Positions 31,787 to 43,101 of a stretch of DNA of 64,000 nucleotides are shown in pieces. The translations under genes were made by a program, and so were the position numbers. A model generated the notes under the pieces. That model did not search any database. It was not told the DNA's origin and worked only from the letters and a program-made list of their open reading frames with translations. The stretch is from Lysobacter sp. M2-1 (GTDB lineage: Bacteria; Pseudomonadota; Gammaproteobacteria; Xanthomonadales; Xanthomonadaceae), in the NCBI RefSeq assembly GCF_022662495.1, contig NZ_JAKPBU010000002.1, positions 1 through 64,000 on the forward strand, given 5' to 3'. The stretch's first letter is position 1. Each line of letters starts with the position of its first letter.

Positions 31787-31843
31787 TCCGAAACGTATCA
31801 GGCCGGCGCTCCCCATCGCCGGCCACCGAGGAGACGCTACAAC

Positions 31844-32842
31844 ATGACGGTTACCGCCAACCAGGTGCTGCGCCCCAAGGGCCCGCAGATCGAACGCATC
31901 ACCGACAACCGCGCCAAGGTCGTGATCGAACCGCTGGAGCGCGGCTATGGCCACACCCTGGGCAACGCGCTGCGCCGCGTGCTGCTGTCCTCGATCCCCG
32001 GTTATGCCATCACCGAGGTCGAGATCGACGGCGTGCTGCACGAATACACCACGGTCGAAGGTCTTCAGGAAGACGTGCTGGAAGTCCTGCTGAACCTCAA
32101 GGACGTCGCCATCCGCATGGGCACCGGCGAAAGCTCCACGCTTTCGCTGTCCAGGCAGGGCCCGGGCGTCGTTACCGCTGCCGACATCAAGACCGACCAT
32201 AACGTCGAGATCCTCAATCCCGACCACGTGATCGCGCACCTGACCAAGGATGCGGCGCTGAACATGCGCCTGAAGATCGAGCGCGGCTTCGGCTACCAGC
32301 CCGCGGCTGCCCGTCGCAAGCCGGACGAGGAGACCCGCACGATCGGCCGCCTGATGCTCGATGCCTCGTTCTCGCCGGTGCGCCGCGTGGCCTACGAAGT
32401 CGAGGCCGCGCGCGTCGAACAGCGTACCGACCTGGACAAGCTGGTCATCGACATCGAGACCAACGGCACCATCGACGCCGAGGAAGCCGTGCGCACCGCC
32501 GCCGACATCCTCAGCGACCAGCTGAGCGTGTTCGGCGACTTTACCCATCGCGAGCGCGGTGCGGCCAAGCCGGCCGCCACGGGCGTGGATCCGGTGCTGC
32601 TGCGCCCGATCGACGACCTCGAGCTCACGGTGCGTTCGGCCAACTGCCTCAAGGCCGAGAGCATCTACTACATCGGCGACTTGATCCAGAAGACCGAGGT
32701 CGAGCTGCTCAAGACCCCGAACCTGGGCAAGAAGTCGCTCACCGAGATCAAGGAAGTGCTCGCCCAGCGTGGGCTTTCCCTCGGCATGAAGCTCGAGAAC
32801 TGGCCACCGGCGGGGATCTCCTCGCACGGGATGATGGGTTAA
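31844..32842 (+). CDS. rpoA: RNA polymerase alpha subunit
   Basis: Alpha scaffolds RNA polymerase assembly and contacts UP elements and activators. The 332-residue protein has the N-terminal dimerisation domain ([20 protein letters not shown]). Its C-terminal domain reads [20 protein letters not shown], retaining the arginine equivalent to E. coli R265. Normal length. rplQ is separated by an unusually long 326-bp gap. Confidence 0.99.
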   Translation: MTVTANQVLRPKGPQIERITDNRAKVVIEPLERGYGHTLGNALRRVLLSSIPGYAITEVEIDGVLHEYTTVEGLQEDVLEVLLNLKDVAIRMGTGESSTLSLSRQGPGVVTAADIKTDHNVEILNPDHVIAHLTKDAALNMRLKIERGFGYQPAAARRKPDEETRTIGRLMLDASFSPVRRVAYEVEAARVEQRTDLDKLVIDIETNGTIDAEEAVRTAADILSDQLSVFGDFTHRERGAAKPAATGVDPVLLRPIDDLELTVRSANCLKAESIYYIGDLIQKTEVELLKTPNLGKKSLTEIKEVLAQRGLSLGMKLENWPPAGISSHGMMG

Positions 32843-33168
32843 CAGCGAAAAGCCGCCGCAAGCGAGTGTCATCAGCGCGCGGCGGCGCGTTTGAAAGTAA
32901 AGCAGTTCAAGTAGTAGCGCGGCGCGGCATCGCCTGCCCGAGCGAACGCTCGCCGCGCCGGGCCAGGTCTCCGAGAAGCGATGCGCTCCACCGAGTAGAC
33001 GTAACGCGGCACGCAGCAACGCAATAACAAGCACCAAGCCGACGGATCCAAGATCCGCGGCGCGCCGGACAGGGAAAGCCCGGCCAGGACCAGCGCAGTC
33101 CGCAGCTCCAACGCCACGACGGCGACAGCGAAGTACAACAGCCACAACTTTCACCAGGAATCCAGACC
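32843..33168 (+). other. 326-bp rpoA-rplQ spacer
   Basis: I see no gene and no confident promoter. There is a short AT-richer patch at about 32890-32915 and a perfect small hairpin CGGATC/GATCCG (33043-33057). In E. coli these genes are about 40 bp apart, so rplQ here may have its own transcription or processing signals. Confidence 0.4.
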
Positions 33169-33540
33169 ATGCGCCACCAGAAATCCGGCCGCAAGTTCAG
33201 CCGCACCAGCGCCCACCGCGACGCGATGTTCTCCAACATGGCCGCCTCGCTGTTCAAGCACGAACTGATCCGCACCACCCTGCCCAAGGCCAAGGAACTG
33301 CGCCGCGTCGCAGAACCGCTCATCACGCTGGCCAAGCGCGACGGCGTGGCCAACCGCCGGCTCGCCTTCTCGCGCCTGCGCGACAAGGAAGCGGTGGGCA
33401 ACCTGTTCACCAAGCTCGGTCCGCGCTACGCCGAACGCCCCGGTGGCTACCTGCGCATCCTGAAGTGCGGCTTCCGCGCCGGCGACAATGCGCCGATGGC
33501 CTATGTCGAGCTGGTCGATCGTCCCGACGCCGCCGAATAA
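33169..33540 (+). CDS. rplQ: 50S ribosomal protein L17
   Basis: L17 is located near the tunnel exit. The 123-residue protein begins [20 protein letters not shown], with the signature [20 protein letters not shown]. It is the last gene of the ribosomal block and is followed 22 bp later by a strong terminator. Confidence 0.99.
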   Translation: MRHQKSGRKFSRTSAHRDAMFSNMAASLFKHELIRTTLPKAKELRRVAEPLITLAKRDGVANRRLAFSRLRDKEAVGNLFTKLGPRYAERPGGYLRILKCGFRAGDNAPMAYVELVDRPDAAE

Positions 33541-33562
33541 GCGCCAGCTTGCTGCTCGTGAA

Positions 33563-33586
33563 AGCCCGGCTCAGGCCGGGCTTTTT
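33563..33586 (+). terminator. Intrinsic terminator after rplQ
   Basis: AGCCCGGC (33563-33570) and GCCGGGCT (33575-33582) form an 8-bp stem with a TCAG loop, followed by T residues to 33586. This is the end of the alpha-operon transcript. Confidence 0.9.
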
Positions 33587-33727
33587 CGTTGTGCGAAAGT
33601 ACCAGGCGGGCCGCTAACGGCGCTGGTCATCGGCCGGTCCGGTCGCGATGGATTCGATACCGGAATTCAGGCTGCATCGCCGGCGCGCGTGGCCGATAAT
33701 CCACCGGTCGCCTTTACAGCCGCCCCC

Positions 33728-34228
33728 ATGAATCCCTACCGTTGGTCGTTTCGTGCGCAATTCCTGTCCGGCTTCCTCGCCTGCGCTGCGCTGCTGGGCT
33801 ACGCCTTTTACGTGCAGTTCGTGGAACAGATCCAGCCGTGTCCGTTCTGCATCTTCCAACGCCTGGCGTTTGCGGCGGCGGGGCTGCTGTTTCTGATCGG
33901 GGGCCTGCACGCGCCACGTTCGTCCGGCGGCCGCGGGATCTACGGCACGCTGGCCTTCCTGGCAGCGGGAACCGGTGCCGGCATTGCCGCGCGCCACGTC
34001 TGGGTGCAGCTGTTCCCGCCCGAGATCCCGAGTTGCGGGCCGGGTCTGAACTACATGCTCGAAACCCAGACCTGGCTGGGCGTGGTGCGCAAGGTGCTCA
34101 CCGCATCGGGCGACTGCAGCATGATCGACTGGACGTTCCTGGGCCTGTCGATGCCGGCCTGGGCGCTGCTGTGGTTCGTGGCGTTGGCGATGTGGGCGTT
34201 GTACGCGGGATTCCGGCGCGCGCGTTGA
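33728..34228 (+). CDS. dsbB: Disulfide bond formation protein DsbB
   Basis: This inner-membrane quinone reductase reoxidises periplasmic DsbA. The 166-residue protein has four predicted membrane spans. The cysteines are C38 and C41 (PCPFC) in the first periplasmic loop and C103 and C130 in the second, matching the E. coli arrangement. The start at 33728 (MNPYRWSFRAQF) was chosen because the frame continues upstream into rplQ with no homology. DsbA is not in the window. Confidence 0.95.
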   Translation: MNPYRWSFRAQFLSGFLACAALLGYAFYVQFVEQIQPCPFCIFQRLAFAAAGLLFLIGGLHAPRSSGGRGIYGTLAFLAAGTGAGIAARHVWVQLFPPEIPSCGPGLNYMLETQTWLGVVRKVLTASGDCSMIDWTFLGLSMPAWALLWFVALAMWALYAGFRRAR

Positions 34229-34347
34229 ATCCCGTTGAGGGCGGGTGACGGGCAGCGCCTGAACCGCTGCTACGCTTGCAGTCGAAACGGTTGCAGACCC
34301 CTCGGATCCGTCCGATGATGGCTGACGCTGCGCTGCAACATACCGCC

Positions 34348-35736
<1,389 letters not shown>

Positions 35737-35748
35737 GCGAGGCATGCC

Positions 35749-35769
35749 GGGCGCATGGCGCCCGCGGTT
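35749..35769. terminator. Possible terminator after the DAHP synthase gene
   Basis: GGGCGC (35749-35754) and GCGCCC (35758-35763) form a short stem around ATG, then GCGGTTTT. It lies between convergent genes. The stem is short, so the call is tentative. Confidence 0.4.
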
Positions 35770-35814
35770 TTCGCGTGGCCGCCAGCAGCGCCGCGCCTGC
35801 AGGGTGTTTCAGTT

Positions 35815-36291
35815 TCAGGCGCGTTCGCGATGACGCGCGTACAGGTCGCGCCCAAGCACCCACACCACCAGCAGGTTGATCCCCAGGACCGCGACGGACA
35901 GCCACACGGGGTGCGCGACCAGCGCGTAAAGGTCGAAGGGCAGGTAAAGCGCCGCGCCGATGCAGCCAAGCCACGAGGCCCAGGCCTTGCCACGCCACAA
36001 CCCCCAGCTTTCGGCCACGCGCATTCCGCCATAGACGAGTGCGATCGCCGCGGCGATGTGCACCGAATCCGGATTGATCGCGCGTCCCAGCCAGGCCATC
36101 GCCCCCTGTTGTGGATCGAGTTGGAAGCGCGCGATCAGCATCTCCACCCCGCGCCGCAGCGGGGCGGGGCCGAGCAGTTCAAGGCCGCTTGCGGCAAGCA
36201 GGGCCATGAGTCCCTTCGCTGCTTCGACCATCGCGACGACCTGCAGGACGGGAGGGGCTGGCGGGTCGGGGCTGTAGGGTTCTGCGTTCAT
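35815..36291 (-). CDS. DUF2127 family membrane protein
   Basis: A 158-residue protein of unknown function with about four hydrophobic segments. Features of the DUF2127 family are an opening segment VEAAKGLMALLAASGLELL and the later LVYGGMRVAESWGLWRGKAW followed by LPFDLYALVAHPVWLS. The start at 36291 (MNAEPYSPDPPAPP) was preferred to one 45 bp upstream, which adds a Cys/Arg-rich non-homologous stretch. It faces the DAHP synthase gene convergently. Confidence 0.8.
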   Translation of the reverse strand: MNAEPYSPDPPAPPVLQVVAMVEAAKGLMALLAASGLELLGPAPLRRGVEMLIARFQLDPQQGAMAWLGRAINPDSVHIAAAIALVYGGMRVAESWGLWRGKAWASWLGCIGAALYLPFDLYALVAHPVWLSVAVLGINLLVVWVLGRDLYARHRERA

Positions 36292-36382
36292 CCGGATGCC
36301 GCACCGATAGTGGCTTGCCGATCCACGCAACCGCAAACCGGCGGCCTGCTTCCATGCCCGCTAACCATGGGCGTACACCGGA

Positions 36383-36967
36383 TCAGAAAAGGGATGCCTG
36401 CTGCACAGGAGGAGTGGCGTCGGCTGCGGTCAACGGCCAATGCCCCAACGACTCGTAACGGCCGCCCGGGCTGCATAGCAGCTCGAAACTCCCGACACGC
36501 AGCCGATCGCCGGCGCAGTCGACGCCATCGAGCCAGGACTGGGCAGGCAGGTGCCTGGGCAGGTAGGCGAGCGTGATGTGCGGTTGTCGGGTCACTTCTT
36601 GCGAACGGATGTCGAGCACACGGAGCGCCTTATCCGTGGCATCGCACAGCGCCAGGAGCGTGGGGCATGTGTGCGGCAGGGCGACGACGGCACCCGACCG
36701 CGGCCAGTAGGCGAGGCGTTCGATCGTGAAATCGTGCGCTGGGATGACGGTTCCCACTTCGGCGAAGCCTCCCAGAAGCTCCGGCGTGACCAGGTGCATG
36801 ACCTGGTCGCCGATGAAGCACAGGGTGACGTGCCACTGGTCCGGTCGCCGCGGTTTGACCTGTAGCCCGTGCGCAGGGCATGCGACCTGTATCGCAGCGA
36901 GCAACGCGGCGAGCTGTGTCCTGGCGGCCTCGTCCGGTCGCCAGGCAGTGAACAGCGACCCGCTCAC
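36383..36967 (-). CDS. thpR: RNA 2',3'-cyclic phosphodiesterase
   Basis: ThpR (formerly LigT) hydrolyses RNA 2',3'-cyclic phosphates. The 194-residue protein has the two catalytic HxT motifs of the 2H superfamily, H46-V-T48 in WHVTLCFIG and H130-I-T132 in PHITLAYLPR. It starts at a GTG that overlaps the typA stop codon (GTGA), so it is translationally coupled to typA. Its cellular substrate is not established. Confidence 0.9.
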   Translation of the reverse strand: MSGSLFTAWRPDEAARTQLAALLAAIQVACPAHGLQVKPRRPDQWHVTLCFIGDQVMHLVTPELLGGFAEVGTVIPAHDFTIERLAYWPRSGAVVALPHTCPTLLALCDATDKALRVLDIRSQEVTRQPHITLAYLPRHLPAQSWLDGVDCAGDRLRVGSFELLCSPGGRYESLGHWPLTAADATPPVQQASLF

Positions 36968-38793
36968 GCCGCGCGGCTGGCCCGCTTGCGATCGGTTTCG
37001 GTCAGGTACTTCTTGCGCAGCCGGATTTCCTTGGGCGTGACTTCCACCAGTTCGTCGTCCTCGATGAAGTCGAGCGCCTGCTCCAGCGTGTACTTCAGCG
37101 CCGGAGTCAGCTTGATCGCATCGTCCTTGCCCGAGGCGCGCATATTGGTCAGCGGCTTGGGCTTGATGGCGTTGACGGTGAGGTCGTTGTCCTTGGAATG
37201 GATCCCGATCAGCTGGCCTTCGTAGACGTTGTCGCCTTCGGCGGCGAACAGCCGGCCACGCTCTTCCAGTGGGCCGAGCGAGTAGGCAGGCGTGGTGCCG
37301 GCGGCGTTGGCGATCATCACCCCGTTCTGGCGCTTGGCGATGGCGCCGGTCTCCTTCGGTCCGTAGTGGTCGAACACGTGGAACAGCAGGCCCGAGCCCT
37401 GGGTCAGGGTGCGGAACTCGTTCTGGAAACCGATCAGGCCGCGCGCGGGAATCATGTAATCCAGGCGCACGCGTCCCTTGCCGTCGGACTCCATGTTCTT
37501 CAGCTGGGCCTTGCGCACGCCGAGCTTCTCCATCACGCCGCCCTGGTGCTGCTCTTCCACGTCGACCACCAACTGCTCGATCGGCTCCATCGGCTGGCCA
37601 TCGATTTCCTTGATGATCACTTCCGGGCGCGAGACCGCCAGTTCGAAGCCCTCGCGGCGCATGGTTTCGATCAGCACCGACAGATGCAGTTCGCCGCGGC
37701 CGGAGACCAGGAACTTGTCGGCGTCGCTGGTCTCCTCGACCTTCAGCGCCACGTTGTGCAGGGTTTCGCGCTCGAGCCGCTCGCGGATCTGGCGGCTGGT
37801 GATGAACTTGCCCCCGCTATGCTCCTTGCTGCCGGCGAAGGGCGAGTTGTTCACCTGGAAGGTCATGCTGATCGTCGGCTCGTCCACGGTGAGCGCCGGC
37901 AGCGCCTCGGGGGCGTCCAGCGCGCAGACGGTGTCGGAAATGCTCAGGTCCTGGACGCCGGAAATGGCGACGATGTCGCCGGCTTCGGCTTCTTCCACCT
38001 CGATCCGCTCCAGGCCCATGAAGCCCAGCACCTGCAGCACCTTGCCCTGGCGCTTCTTGCCGTGGCGGTCGACGATACTGACCGGCTGGTTGCGGCGGAC
38101 CTTGCCGCGCTGGATCCGGCCGATACCGATCAGACCCACGAAGCTGCTGTAGTCGAGCTGGCTGATGCGCATCTGGAACGGGCCGTCCGGATCGACCTGC
38201 GGCGGCGGCACGTGCTGCATGATCGCCTCGTACAACGGCGTCATGGTGCCTTCGCGCGCGGCGTCGTCGAGGCTGGCGTAACCGTGCAGGGCCGAGGCGT
38301 AGACGATCGGGAAGTCGAGCTGCTCGTTGGTGGCGCCGAGCCGGTCGAACAGGTCGAACACCTGGTCGATCACCCAGTCCGGACGCGCGCCCGGGCGATC
38401 GATCTTGTTGACCACCACGATCGGTCGGAAGCCCATCGCGAACGCCTTCTGGGTCACGAAGCGGGTCTGCGGCATCGGGCCGTCCATCGCGTCGACCAGG
38501 ATCAGCACCGAGTCGACCATCGACAGCACGCGCTCCACCTCGCCACCGAAGTCGGCGTGTCCGGGCGTATCGACGATGTTGATCCGGTTGCCCTGCCAGG
38601 TGATGGCGGTGTTCTTGGCCAGGATGGTGATGCCGCGTTCCTTTTCCTGGTCGTTGCTGTCCATCACCCGCTCGGCGAGCACGGTGCGCTCGTTCAGGGT
38701 GCCGGACTGCTTCAGAAGGCAGTCGACCAGGGTGGTCTTGCCATGGTCGACGTGGGCGACGATGGCGATATTGCGCAGGTTCTCGATGGACAT
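36964..38793 (-). CDS. typA: Ribosome-associated GTPase TypA/BipA
   Basis: TypA is an EF-G-like GTPase that aids 50S assembly and stress or cold growth. The 609-residue protein begins [20 protein letters not shown] with the G1 motif; [12 protein letters not shown] and [12 protein letters not shown] provide G3 and G4. Domains II, III and V and the TypA-specific C-terminal domain follow, ending in the basic [16 protein letters not shown]. It is the upstream partner of thpR in a two-gene operon and is divergent from the ppiB-type gene. Confidence 0.98.
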   Translation of the reverse strand: MSIENLRNIAIVAHVDHGKTTLVDCLLKQSGTLNERTVLAERVMDSNDQEKERGITILAKNTAITWQGNRINIVDTPGHADFGGEVERVLSMVDSVLILVDAMDGPMPQTRFVTQKAFAMGFRPIVVVNKIDRPGARPDWVIDQVFDLFDRLGATNEQLDFPIVYASALHGYASLDDAAREGTMTPLYEAIMQHVPPPQVDPDGPFQMRISQLDYSSFVGLIGIGRIQRGKVRRNQPVSIVDRHGKKRQGKVLQVLGFMGLERIEVEEAEAGDIVAISGVQDLSISDTVCALDAPEALPALTVDEPTISMTFQVNNSPFAGSKEHSGGKFITSRQIRERLERETLHNVALKVEETSDADKFLVSGRGELHLSVLIETMRREGFELAVSRPEVIIKEIDGQPMEPIEQLVVDVEEQHQGGVMEKLGVRKAQLKNMESDGKGRVRLDYMIPARGLIGFQNEFRTLTQGSGLLFHVFDHYGPKETGAIAKRQNGVMIANAAGTTPAYSLGPLEERGRLFAAEGDNVYEGQLIGIHSKDNDLTVNAIKPKPLTNMRASGKDDAIKLTPALKYTLEQALDFIEDDELVEVTPKEIRLRKKYLTETDRKRASRAA

Positions 38794-38977
38794 GGCGGTC
38801 GGCTAATGAAGGTCGGGGCAGTCCGGTCGGGACGCGGCGGTCTAAGACATGCCGAAGGCGCGGCCGCATTGGGCCTGCGGGCCGGCGCAAGAGGCTGGGA
38901 AAGCCGCGTATTATAGCGTGCTGCGCTGCGGCAAAGTGGTCCCGGCGCCCGTCGTTCACATCCAGCCGAGGAATCCC

Positions 38978-39472
38978 ATGCCCCTGCACGCCATTTTCGA
39001 CACCGAGCGCGGCGCCATCAAGGTGGAGCTGTATCCGGACAAGGCACCGCTGACCGTGGCCAATTTCGTCAACCTGGCCAAGCGCGGCTTCTACAACGGC
39101 CTGAACTTCCATCGGGTCATCCCCGATTTCATGATCCAGGGCGGCTGCCCGGAAGGCTCCGGTCGCGGCGGTCCCGGCTACCGCTTCGAGGATGAAACCA
39201 ACAACGGCGTCAGGCACGAGCGCGGCGTGCTGTCGATGGCCAATGCCGGTCCCGACACGAACGGCAGCCAATTCTTCATCACCCACATCAAGACCGACTG
39301 GCTGGACGGCAAACACACCGTCTTCGGCAAGGTGGTCGAAGGCCTGGACGTGGTCGACGCGGTGAAGCAGGGCGATGCGATCCGGTCGGTGAAGATCGAA
39401 GGCGATGCCGAGGCGGCGCTGGCGGCGAAGGCCGACCGGGTCGCGGAGTGGAACCGTATCCTGGCGGCTTGA
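38978..39472 (+). CDS. ppiB: Cyclophilin-type peptidyl-prolyl isomerase, cytoplasmic
   Basis: It catalyses cis-trans isomerisation of prolyl bonds. The 164-residue protein lacks a signal peptide, suggesting the cytoplasmic PpiB type. The active-site arginine and core are seen in [14 protein letters not shown], with [20 protein letters not shown] later. The ATG at 38978 follows GCCGAGGAATCCC. The frame extends upstream without homology. Confidence 0.95.
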   Translation: MPLHAIFDTERGAIKVELYPDKAPLTVANFVNLAKRGFYNGLNFHRVIPDFMIQGGCPEGSGRGGPGYRFEDETNNGVRHERGVLSMANAGPDTNGSQFFITHIKTDWLDGKHTVFGKVVEGLDVVDAVKQGDAIRSVKIEGDAEAALAAKADRVAEWNRILAA

Positions 39473-39648
39473 TCTGCGCCGGGTAGGCGTGCGATCGATT
39501 TGTACGCTGCGCCCGTATACCTCGTTGAAATCATGCGGCTCGCACAGGCCAGTCGCGCCGGCAGCATGGCGCCACCGGAGTGTTTTTCAGCGGGTGCGCG
39601 GATGGATTCCGCGCCGCCCGCAGGCCCGGAAGCTCCGGGTCCCTGTGT

Positions 39649-39654
39649 TAATAT
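39649..39654 (+). promoter_or_regulatory. Possible -10 box before the aminotransferase gene
   Basis: TAATAT lies in a GTGTTAATATTTCACC patch, the only AT-rich spot in this 239-bp spacer. I see no good -35 box. Confidence 0.3.
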
Positions 39655-39711
39655 TTCACCCTAATCCGGGCCCGGCGAATTCGCCCCGGGCCCACCTCAC
39701 GAGGTCTCTCG

Positions 39712-40911
39712 ATGCCCCAGCTCGCCCGGCGCATCGGTCGCGCCAAGCCCAGCGCGATCATGCTGGTTGCCGAAACCGCCAAGCGCCTGAAAGCCGAAGG
39801 GCGCGACATCATCAGTTTCTCGATCGGCGTACCCAACTTCCTCCCCGGTGAGCATGTCTATGCGGCCGCGCGCGAGGCACTGGCGAAGGATAGCGGCCAG
39901 TACGGCAGCAACCGCGGCGCGGACGCGCTGGTCGATGCCTTTCTGGCCCATGCGGGGAAGGTCGGTCTGACGGGTTACACCCGCGCCAACGTCTCGACCG
40001 GCATCGGCGCCAAGCACGTGATCTACAACCTGGCCGAGGCGTTGCTCGACGAAGGCGACACCATCGCGTTCCCGACGCCGTACTGGACCAGCTATCTCGA
40101 CATCGCCGAGATCGTCAACGCGAAGATCGACCTGCTGCCCTGTCCGCCCGAGCAGGATTACAAGCTCACGCCGGCGCAACTGGAGACTGCGCTGGCGAAG
40201 AAGCCGAAGGTGTTCCTGTTCAACAACCCGTCCAACCCGACCGGCATGGTGTACACGCGCGATGAAATCGCGGCGCTGGCCGATGTGGTGGCGAAATACC
40301 CCGATACCTGGGTGCTGACAGACGACATCTACAACCGGATGGTGTTCGATGGGGTGGGTTATCACAACTTCCTGCATCTGCGACCGGAACTGCGCGATCG
40401 CGTGATCTTCATCGACTCGCTGTCAAAGACCTACGGCATGCCGGGCTGGCGGGTCGGCTTCATGGCCGGTCCCGAAGCGGTGGCCAGCGCGGTCGCCACG
40501 ATGAATTCGAACCACATCACCAACATCCCCGAAATCGTCACCGCCGCCGCCGTCGCTGCGTTGACCGGTCCCCAGGACGTGCCGCAGGCGAAGTGCGCAG
40601 AGTTCCAGTCCAAGCGCGACCAGGTGATGGAAGCGTTGCTGTCGATTCCCGGACTCGTCTGTCCGCGTCCGCAGGGAGCGTTCTACGCGTTTCCGGACAT
40701 CAGCTTCGCCTTCGGCAAGTCGCACCAGGGCAAGGCGATCGCCAACGATGTCGATTTCTGCAATGCACTGTTGGATGCCAAGGGCGTCGCCTGCGTCCCG
40801 GGTTCGGCTTTCGGCGAACCGCGCGCGATCCGCATCAGCTATACCTGCCCGACGCCGCAGCTGGCCCCGGGTCTGCAGCGCGTCCAGGAATTCTGCTCCG
40901 AGCTGGCCTGA
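39712..40911 (+). CDS. Aspartate-type class I aminotransferase
   Basis: A PLP enzyme that probably interconverts aspartate and oxaloacetate using 2-oxoglutarate/glutamate. The 399-residue protein has the class I elements NNPSNPTG, the DDIYNRMVF aspartate, and the PLP-binding lysine K239 in SLSKTYGMPGWRVG; the C-terminal arginine region reads EPRAIRISYTCPT. Its place next to malate dehydrogenase fits an aspartate/malate role. Exact substrate specificity cannot be read from sequence alone. Confidence 0.85.
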   Translation: MPQLARRIGRAKPSAIMLVAETAKRLKAEGRDIISFSIGVPNFLPGEHVYAAAREALAKDSGQYGSNRGADALVDAFLAHAGKVGLTGYTRANVSTGIGAKHVIYNLAEALLDEGDTIAFPTPYWTSYLDIAEIVNAKIDLLPCPPEQDYKLTPAQLETALAKKPKVFLFNNPSNPTGMVYTRDEIAALADVVAKYPDTWVLTDDIYNRMVFDGVGYHNFLHLRPELRDRVIFIDSLSKTYGMPGWRVGFMAGPEAVASAVATMNSNHITNIPEIVTAAAVAALTGPQDVPQAKCAEFQSKRDQVMEALLSIPGLVCPRPQGAFYAFPDISFAFGKSHQGKAIANDVDFCNALLDAKGVACVPGSAFGEPRAIRISYTCPTPQLAPGLQRVQEFCSELA

Positions 40912-40974
40912 ATCCCCGTTCGTCCAACCATTGCGGCGCCACGTGCGCCGCAAGTCTTTTCCAGGAGTCGTTCC

Positions 40975-41958
40975 ATGAAAGCCCCCGTCCGTGTCGCAGT
41001 CACCGGCGCCGCCGGCCAGATCGGCTATGCATTGCTGTTCCGCATCGCCTCGGGCGAAATGCTCGGCAAGGACCAGCCGGTGATCCTGCAGATGCTCGAA
41101 CTGCCGCTGGACAAGGCCCAGGCCGCGCTCAGGGGCGTGATGATGGAGCTCGAGGACTGCGCCTTCCCGCTGCTCGCCGGCATGGTCGGCAGCGAGGATC
41201 CGAAGGTCGCATTCAAAGACGCCGACTATGCGCTGCTGGTCGGTGCCCGTCCGCGCGGCCCGGGAATGGAGCGCAAGGACCTGCTGCTGGAGAACGCCAA
41301 GATCTTCACCGAGCAGGGCAGGGCGCTGAACGAAGTCGCGAGCCGCAACGTGAAGGTGCTCGTGGTCGGTAATCCGGCCAATACCAATGCCTATATCGCG
41401 ATGAAATCCGCGCCCGACCTGCCCACGAAGAACTTCACCGCCATGCTGCGGCTGGATCACAACCGCGCGTTGAGCCAGCTCGCCGGCAAGGCCGGCGTGC
41501 CGGTGGCCGACATCGAGAAACTGATCGTCTGGGGCAACCATAGTCCGACGATGTATCCCGACTATCGCTTCGCCACGGTCAACGGCCAGTCGCTCAAGGC
41601 GAAGATCGGCGATGAAGTCTGGAACGCCGATACCTTCATCCCGGTCGTTGGCAAACGCGGCGCCGCGATCATCGAGGCGCGCGGCCTGTCGTCGGCCGCC
41701 TCGGCGGCCAATGCCGCCATCGACCACGTGCGCGACTGGGCGCTGGGCTCCAAGGGAAAGTGGGTCACGATGGGCGTGCCCTCCGACGGCAGCTACGGCA
41801 TTCCGGAAGGCGTGATCTACGGCGTGCCGGTGACCACGGCGAACGGCGAGTACACGCGCGTGACGGGCCTTGAGATCGATGCCTTCAGCCGTGAGCGCAT
41901 GGACAAGACGCTGGCCGAACTCGAGGAAGAGCGCGCCGGCGTGGCGCATCTGCTCTGA
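40975..41958 (+). CDS. mdh: Malate dehydrogenase
   Basis: It oxidises malate to oxaloacetate with NAD. The 327-residue protein is of the cytosolic-type family used by many proteobacteria. It has the Rossmann motif [16 protein letters not shown], the substrate arginine stretch [15 protein letters not shown], and the catalytic histidine in [12 protein letters not shown]. prpB follows after 46 bp, so malate supply and the methylcitrate cycle may be co-expressed. Confidence 0.97.
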   Translation: MKAPVRVAVTGAAGQIGYALLFRIASGEMLGKDQPVILQMLELPLDKAQAALRGVMMELEDCAFPLLAGMVGSEDPKVAFKDADYALLVGARPRGPGMERKDLLLENAKIFTEQGRALNEVASRNVKVLVVGNPANTNAYIAMKSAPDLPTKNFTAMLRLDHNRALSQLAGKAGVPVADIEKLIVWGNHSPTMYPDYRFATVNGQSLKAKIGDEVWNADTFIPVVGKRGAAIIEARGLSSAASAANAAIDHVRDWALGSKGKWVTMGVPSDGSYGIPEGVIYGVPVTTANGEYTRVTGLEIDAFSRERMDKTLAELEEERAGVAHLL

Positions 41959-42004
41959 TCGATCGGGGCGGCCGACAGGTCGCCTCGCCACTTGGAACAC
42001 ACCC

Positions 42005-42913
42005 ATGTCCGAGCCAAGCACTTCCGCAACCGGATCCGCCGGCGCCAGGTTTCGTGCCGCCGTCGCAGCCGAGTCTCCGCTGCAGGTTATGGGCACCATC
42101 ACCGCCTACGCGGGTCTGATGGCCAGGCGCGTCGGCTACCGCGCCCTGTACCTGTCCGGCGGCGGTGTCGCCGCGAACTCGCTGGGCATGCCTGACCTAG
42201 GCATCAGCACCATGGAGGACGTGCTCACCGACGCACGCCGGATCGTGGATGCGACCGGACTGCCGCTGCTGGTGGACATCGATACCGGATGGGGCGGGGC
42301 CTTCAATATCGCCCGCACCATCCGCAGTTTCGAGCGCGTCGGCGTCGCCGCGGTGCACATGGAGGACCAAGTCGGACAGAAGCGATGCGGGCACCGTCCA
42401 GGCAAGGAAGTGGTGCCGGCTGACGAGATGGTCGACCGGGTGAAGGCGGCCGTCGACGCGCGCACCGATCATACCTTCGTGATCATGGCGCGCACCGATG
42501 CTGCGGCCAGCGAGGGCGTGGATGCTGCGATCGGGCGTGCCGTGGCCTATGTCGAAGCCGGCGCGGACATGATCTTCCCCGAGGCGATGAAGACGCTCGA
42601 CGATTACCGCCGCTTCAAGGCTGCGGTGAAGGTACCGATCCTCGCCAATCTGACCGAGTTCGGTGCAACCCCGTTGTTCACGACCGACGAGTTGCGCGAG
42701 GCCGACGTCGACATCGCCCTGTACTGCTGCGGCGCCTATCGCGCGATGAACAAGGCCGCGCTGCACTTCTACGAAACCGTGCGCCGGGAAGGCACCCAGA
42801 AGCGCATCGTCGACACGCTGCAAACGCGCGATGAACTGTACGATTTCCTCGACTACCACGCGTACGAGCAGAAGCTCGATGCCCTGTTCGCACGCGGAGA
42901 AGGCAAGAGTTAG
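42005..42913 (+). CDS. prpB: 2-methylisocitrate lyase
   Basis: It cleaves 2-methylisocitrate to pyruvate and succinate, the last step of the methylcitrate cycle. The 302-residue TIM-barrel protein has [29 protein letters not shown] and the catalytic cysteine motif KRCGHRPGK. The ATG at 42005 gives a start [20 protein letters not shown]; the longer in-frame extension lies in mdh. A terminator-like hairpin separates it from prpC. Confidence 0.97.
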   Translation: MSEPSTSATGSAGARFRAAVAAESPLQVMGTITAYAGLMARRVGYRALYLSGGGVAANSLGMPDLGISTMEDVLTDARRIVDATGLPLLVDIDTGWGGAFNIARTIRSFERVGVAAVHMEDQVGQKRCGHRPGKEVVPADEMVDRVKAAVDARTDHTFVIMARTDAAASEGVDAAIGRAVAYVEAGADMIFPEAMKTLDDYRRFKAAVKVPILANLTEFGATPLFTTDELREADVDIALYCCGAYRAMNKAALHFYETVRREGTQKRIVDTLQTRDELYDFLDYHAYEQKLDALFARGEGKS

Positions 42914-42982
42914 TCGGCCGACGGAGTGAACGGAGCGTCGCGCATGAATTCCCCCTGTCGCCTCCGCCGGCGCGTTCTTAGT

Positions 42983-43023
42983 CCCGCAGCAACCCTTGTC
43001 TGCGCATGCTGCGGGTCTTTTTT
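42983..43023 (+). terminator. Intrinsic terminator or attenuator between prpB and prpC
   Basis: CCCGCAGCA (42983-42991) pairs perfectly with TGCTGCGGG (43007-43015), followed by TCTTTTTTT. This has all the parts of an intrinsic terminator, yet it lies between two genes of one pathway on the same strand. prpC may therefore have its own promoter or rely on partial read-through. Confidence 0.85.
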
Positions 43024-43101
43024 CCGATACAACGGTGACAACGAGGTGCGGGTCTGCGACCGGACAGTCCGAGCTGCCCCATTCAAGTGGAGATCCACCC
43101 G

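Noticed and set aside
34276-34347. Longer N-terminus for the class II DAHP synthase
   Set aside because: The extra 24 residues have no family character and no ribosome-binding site; the shorter start is preferred, with uncertainty noted.
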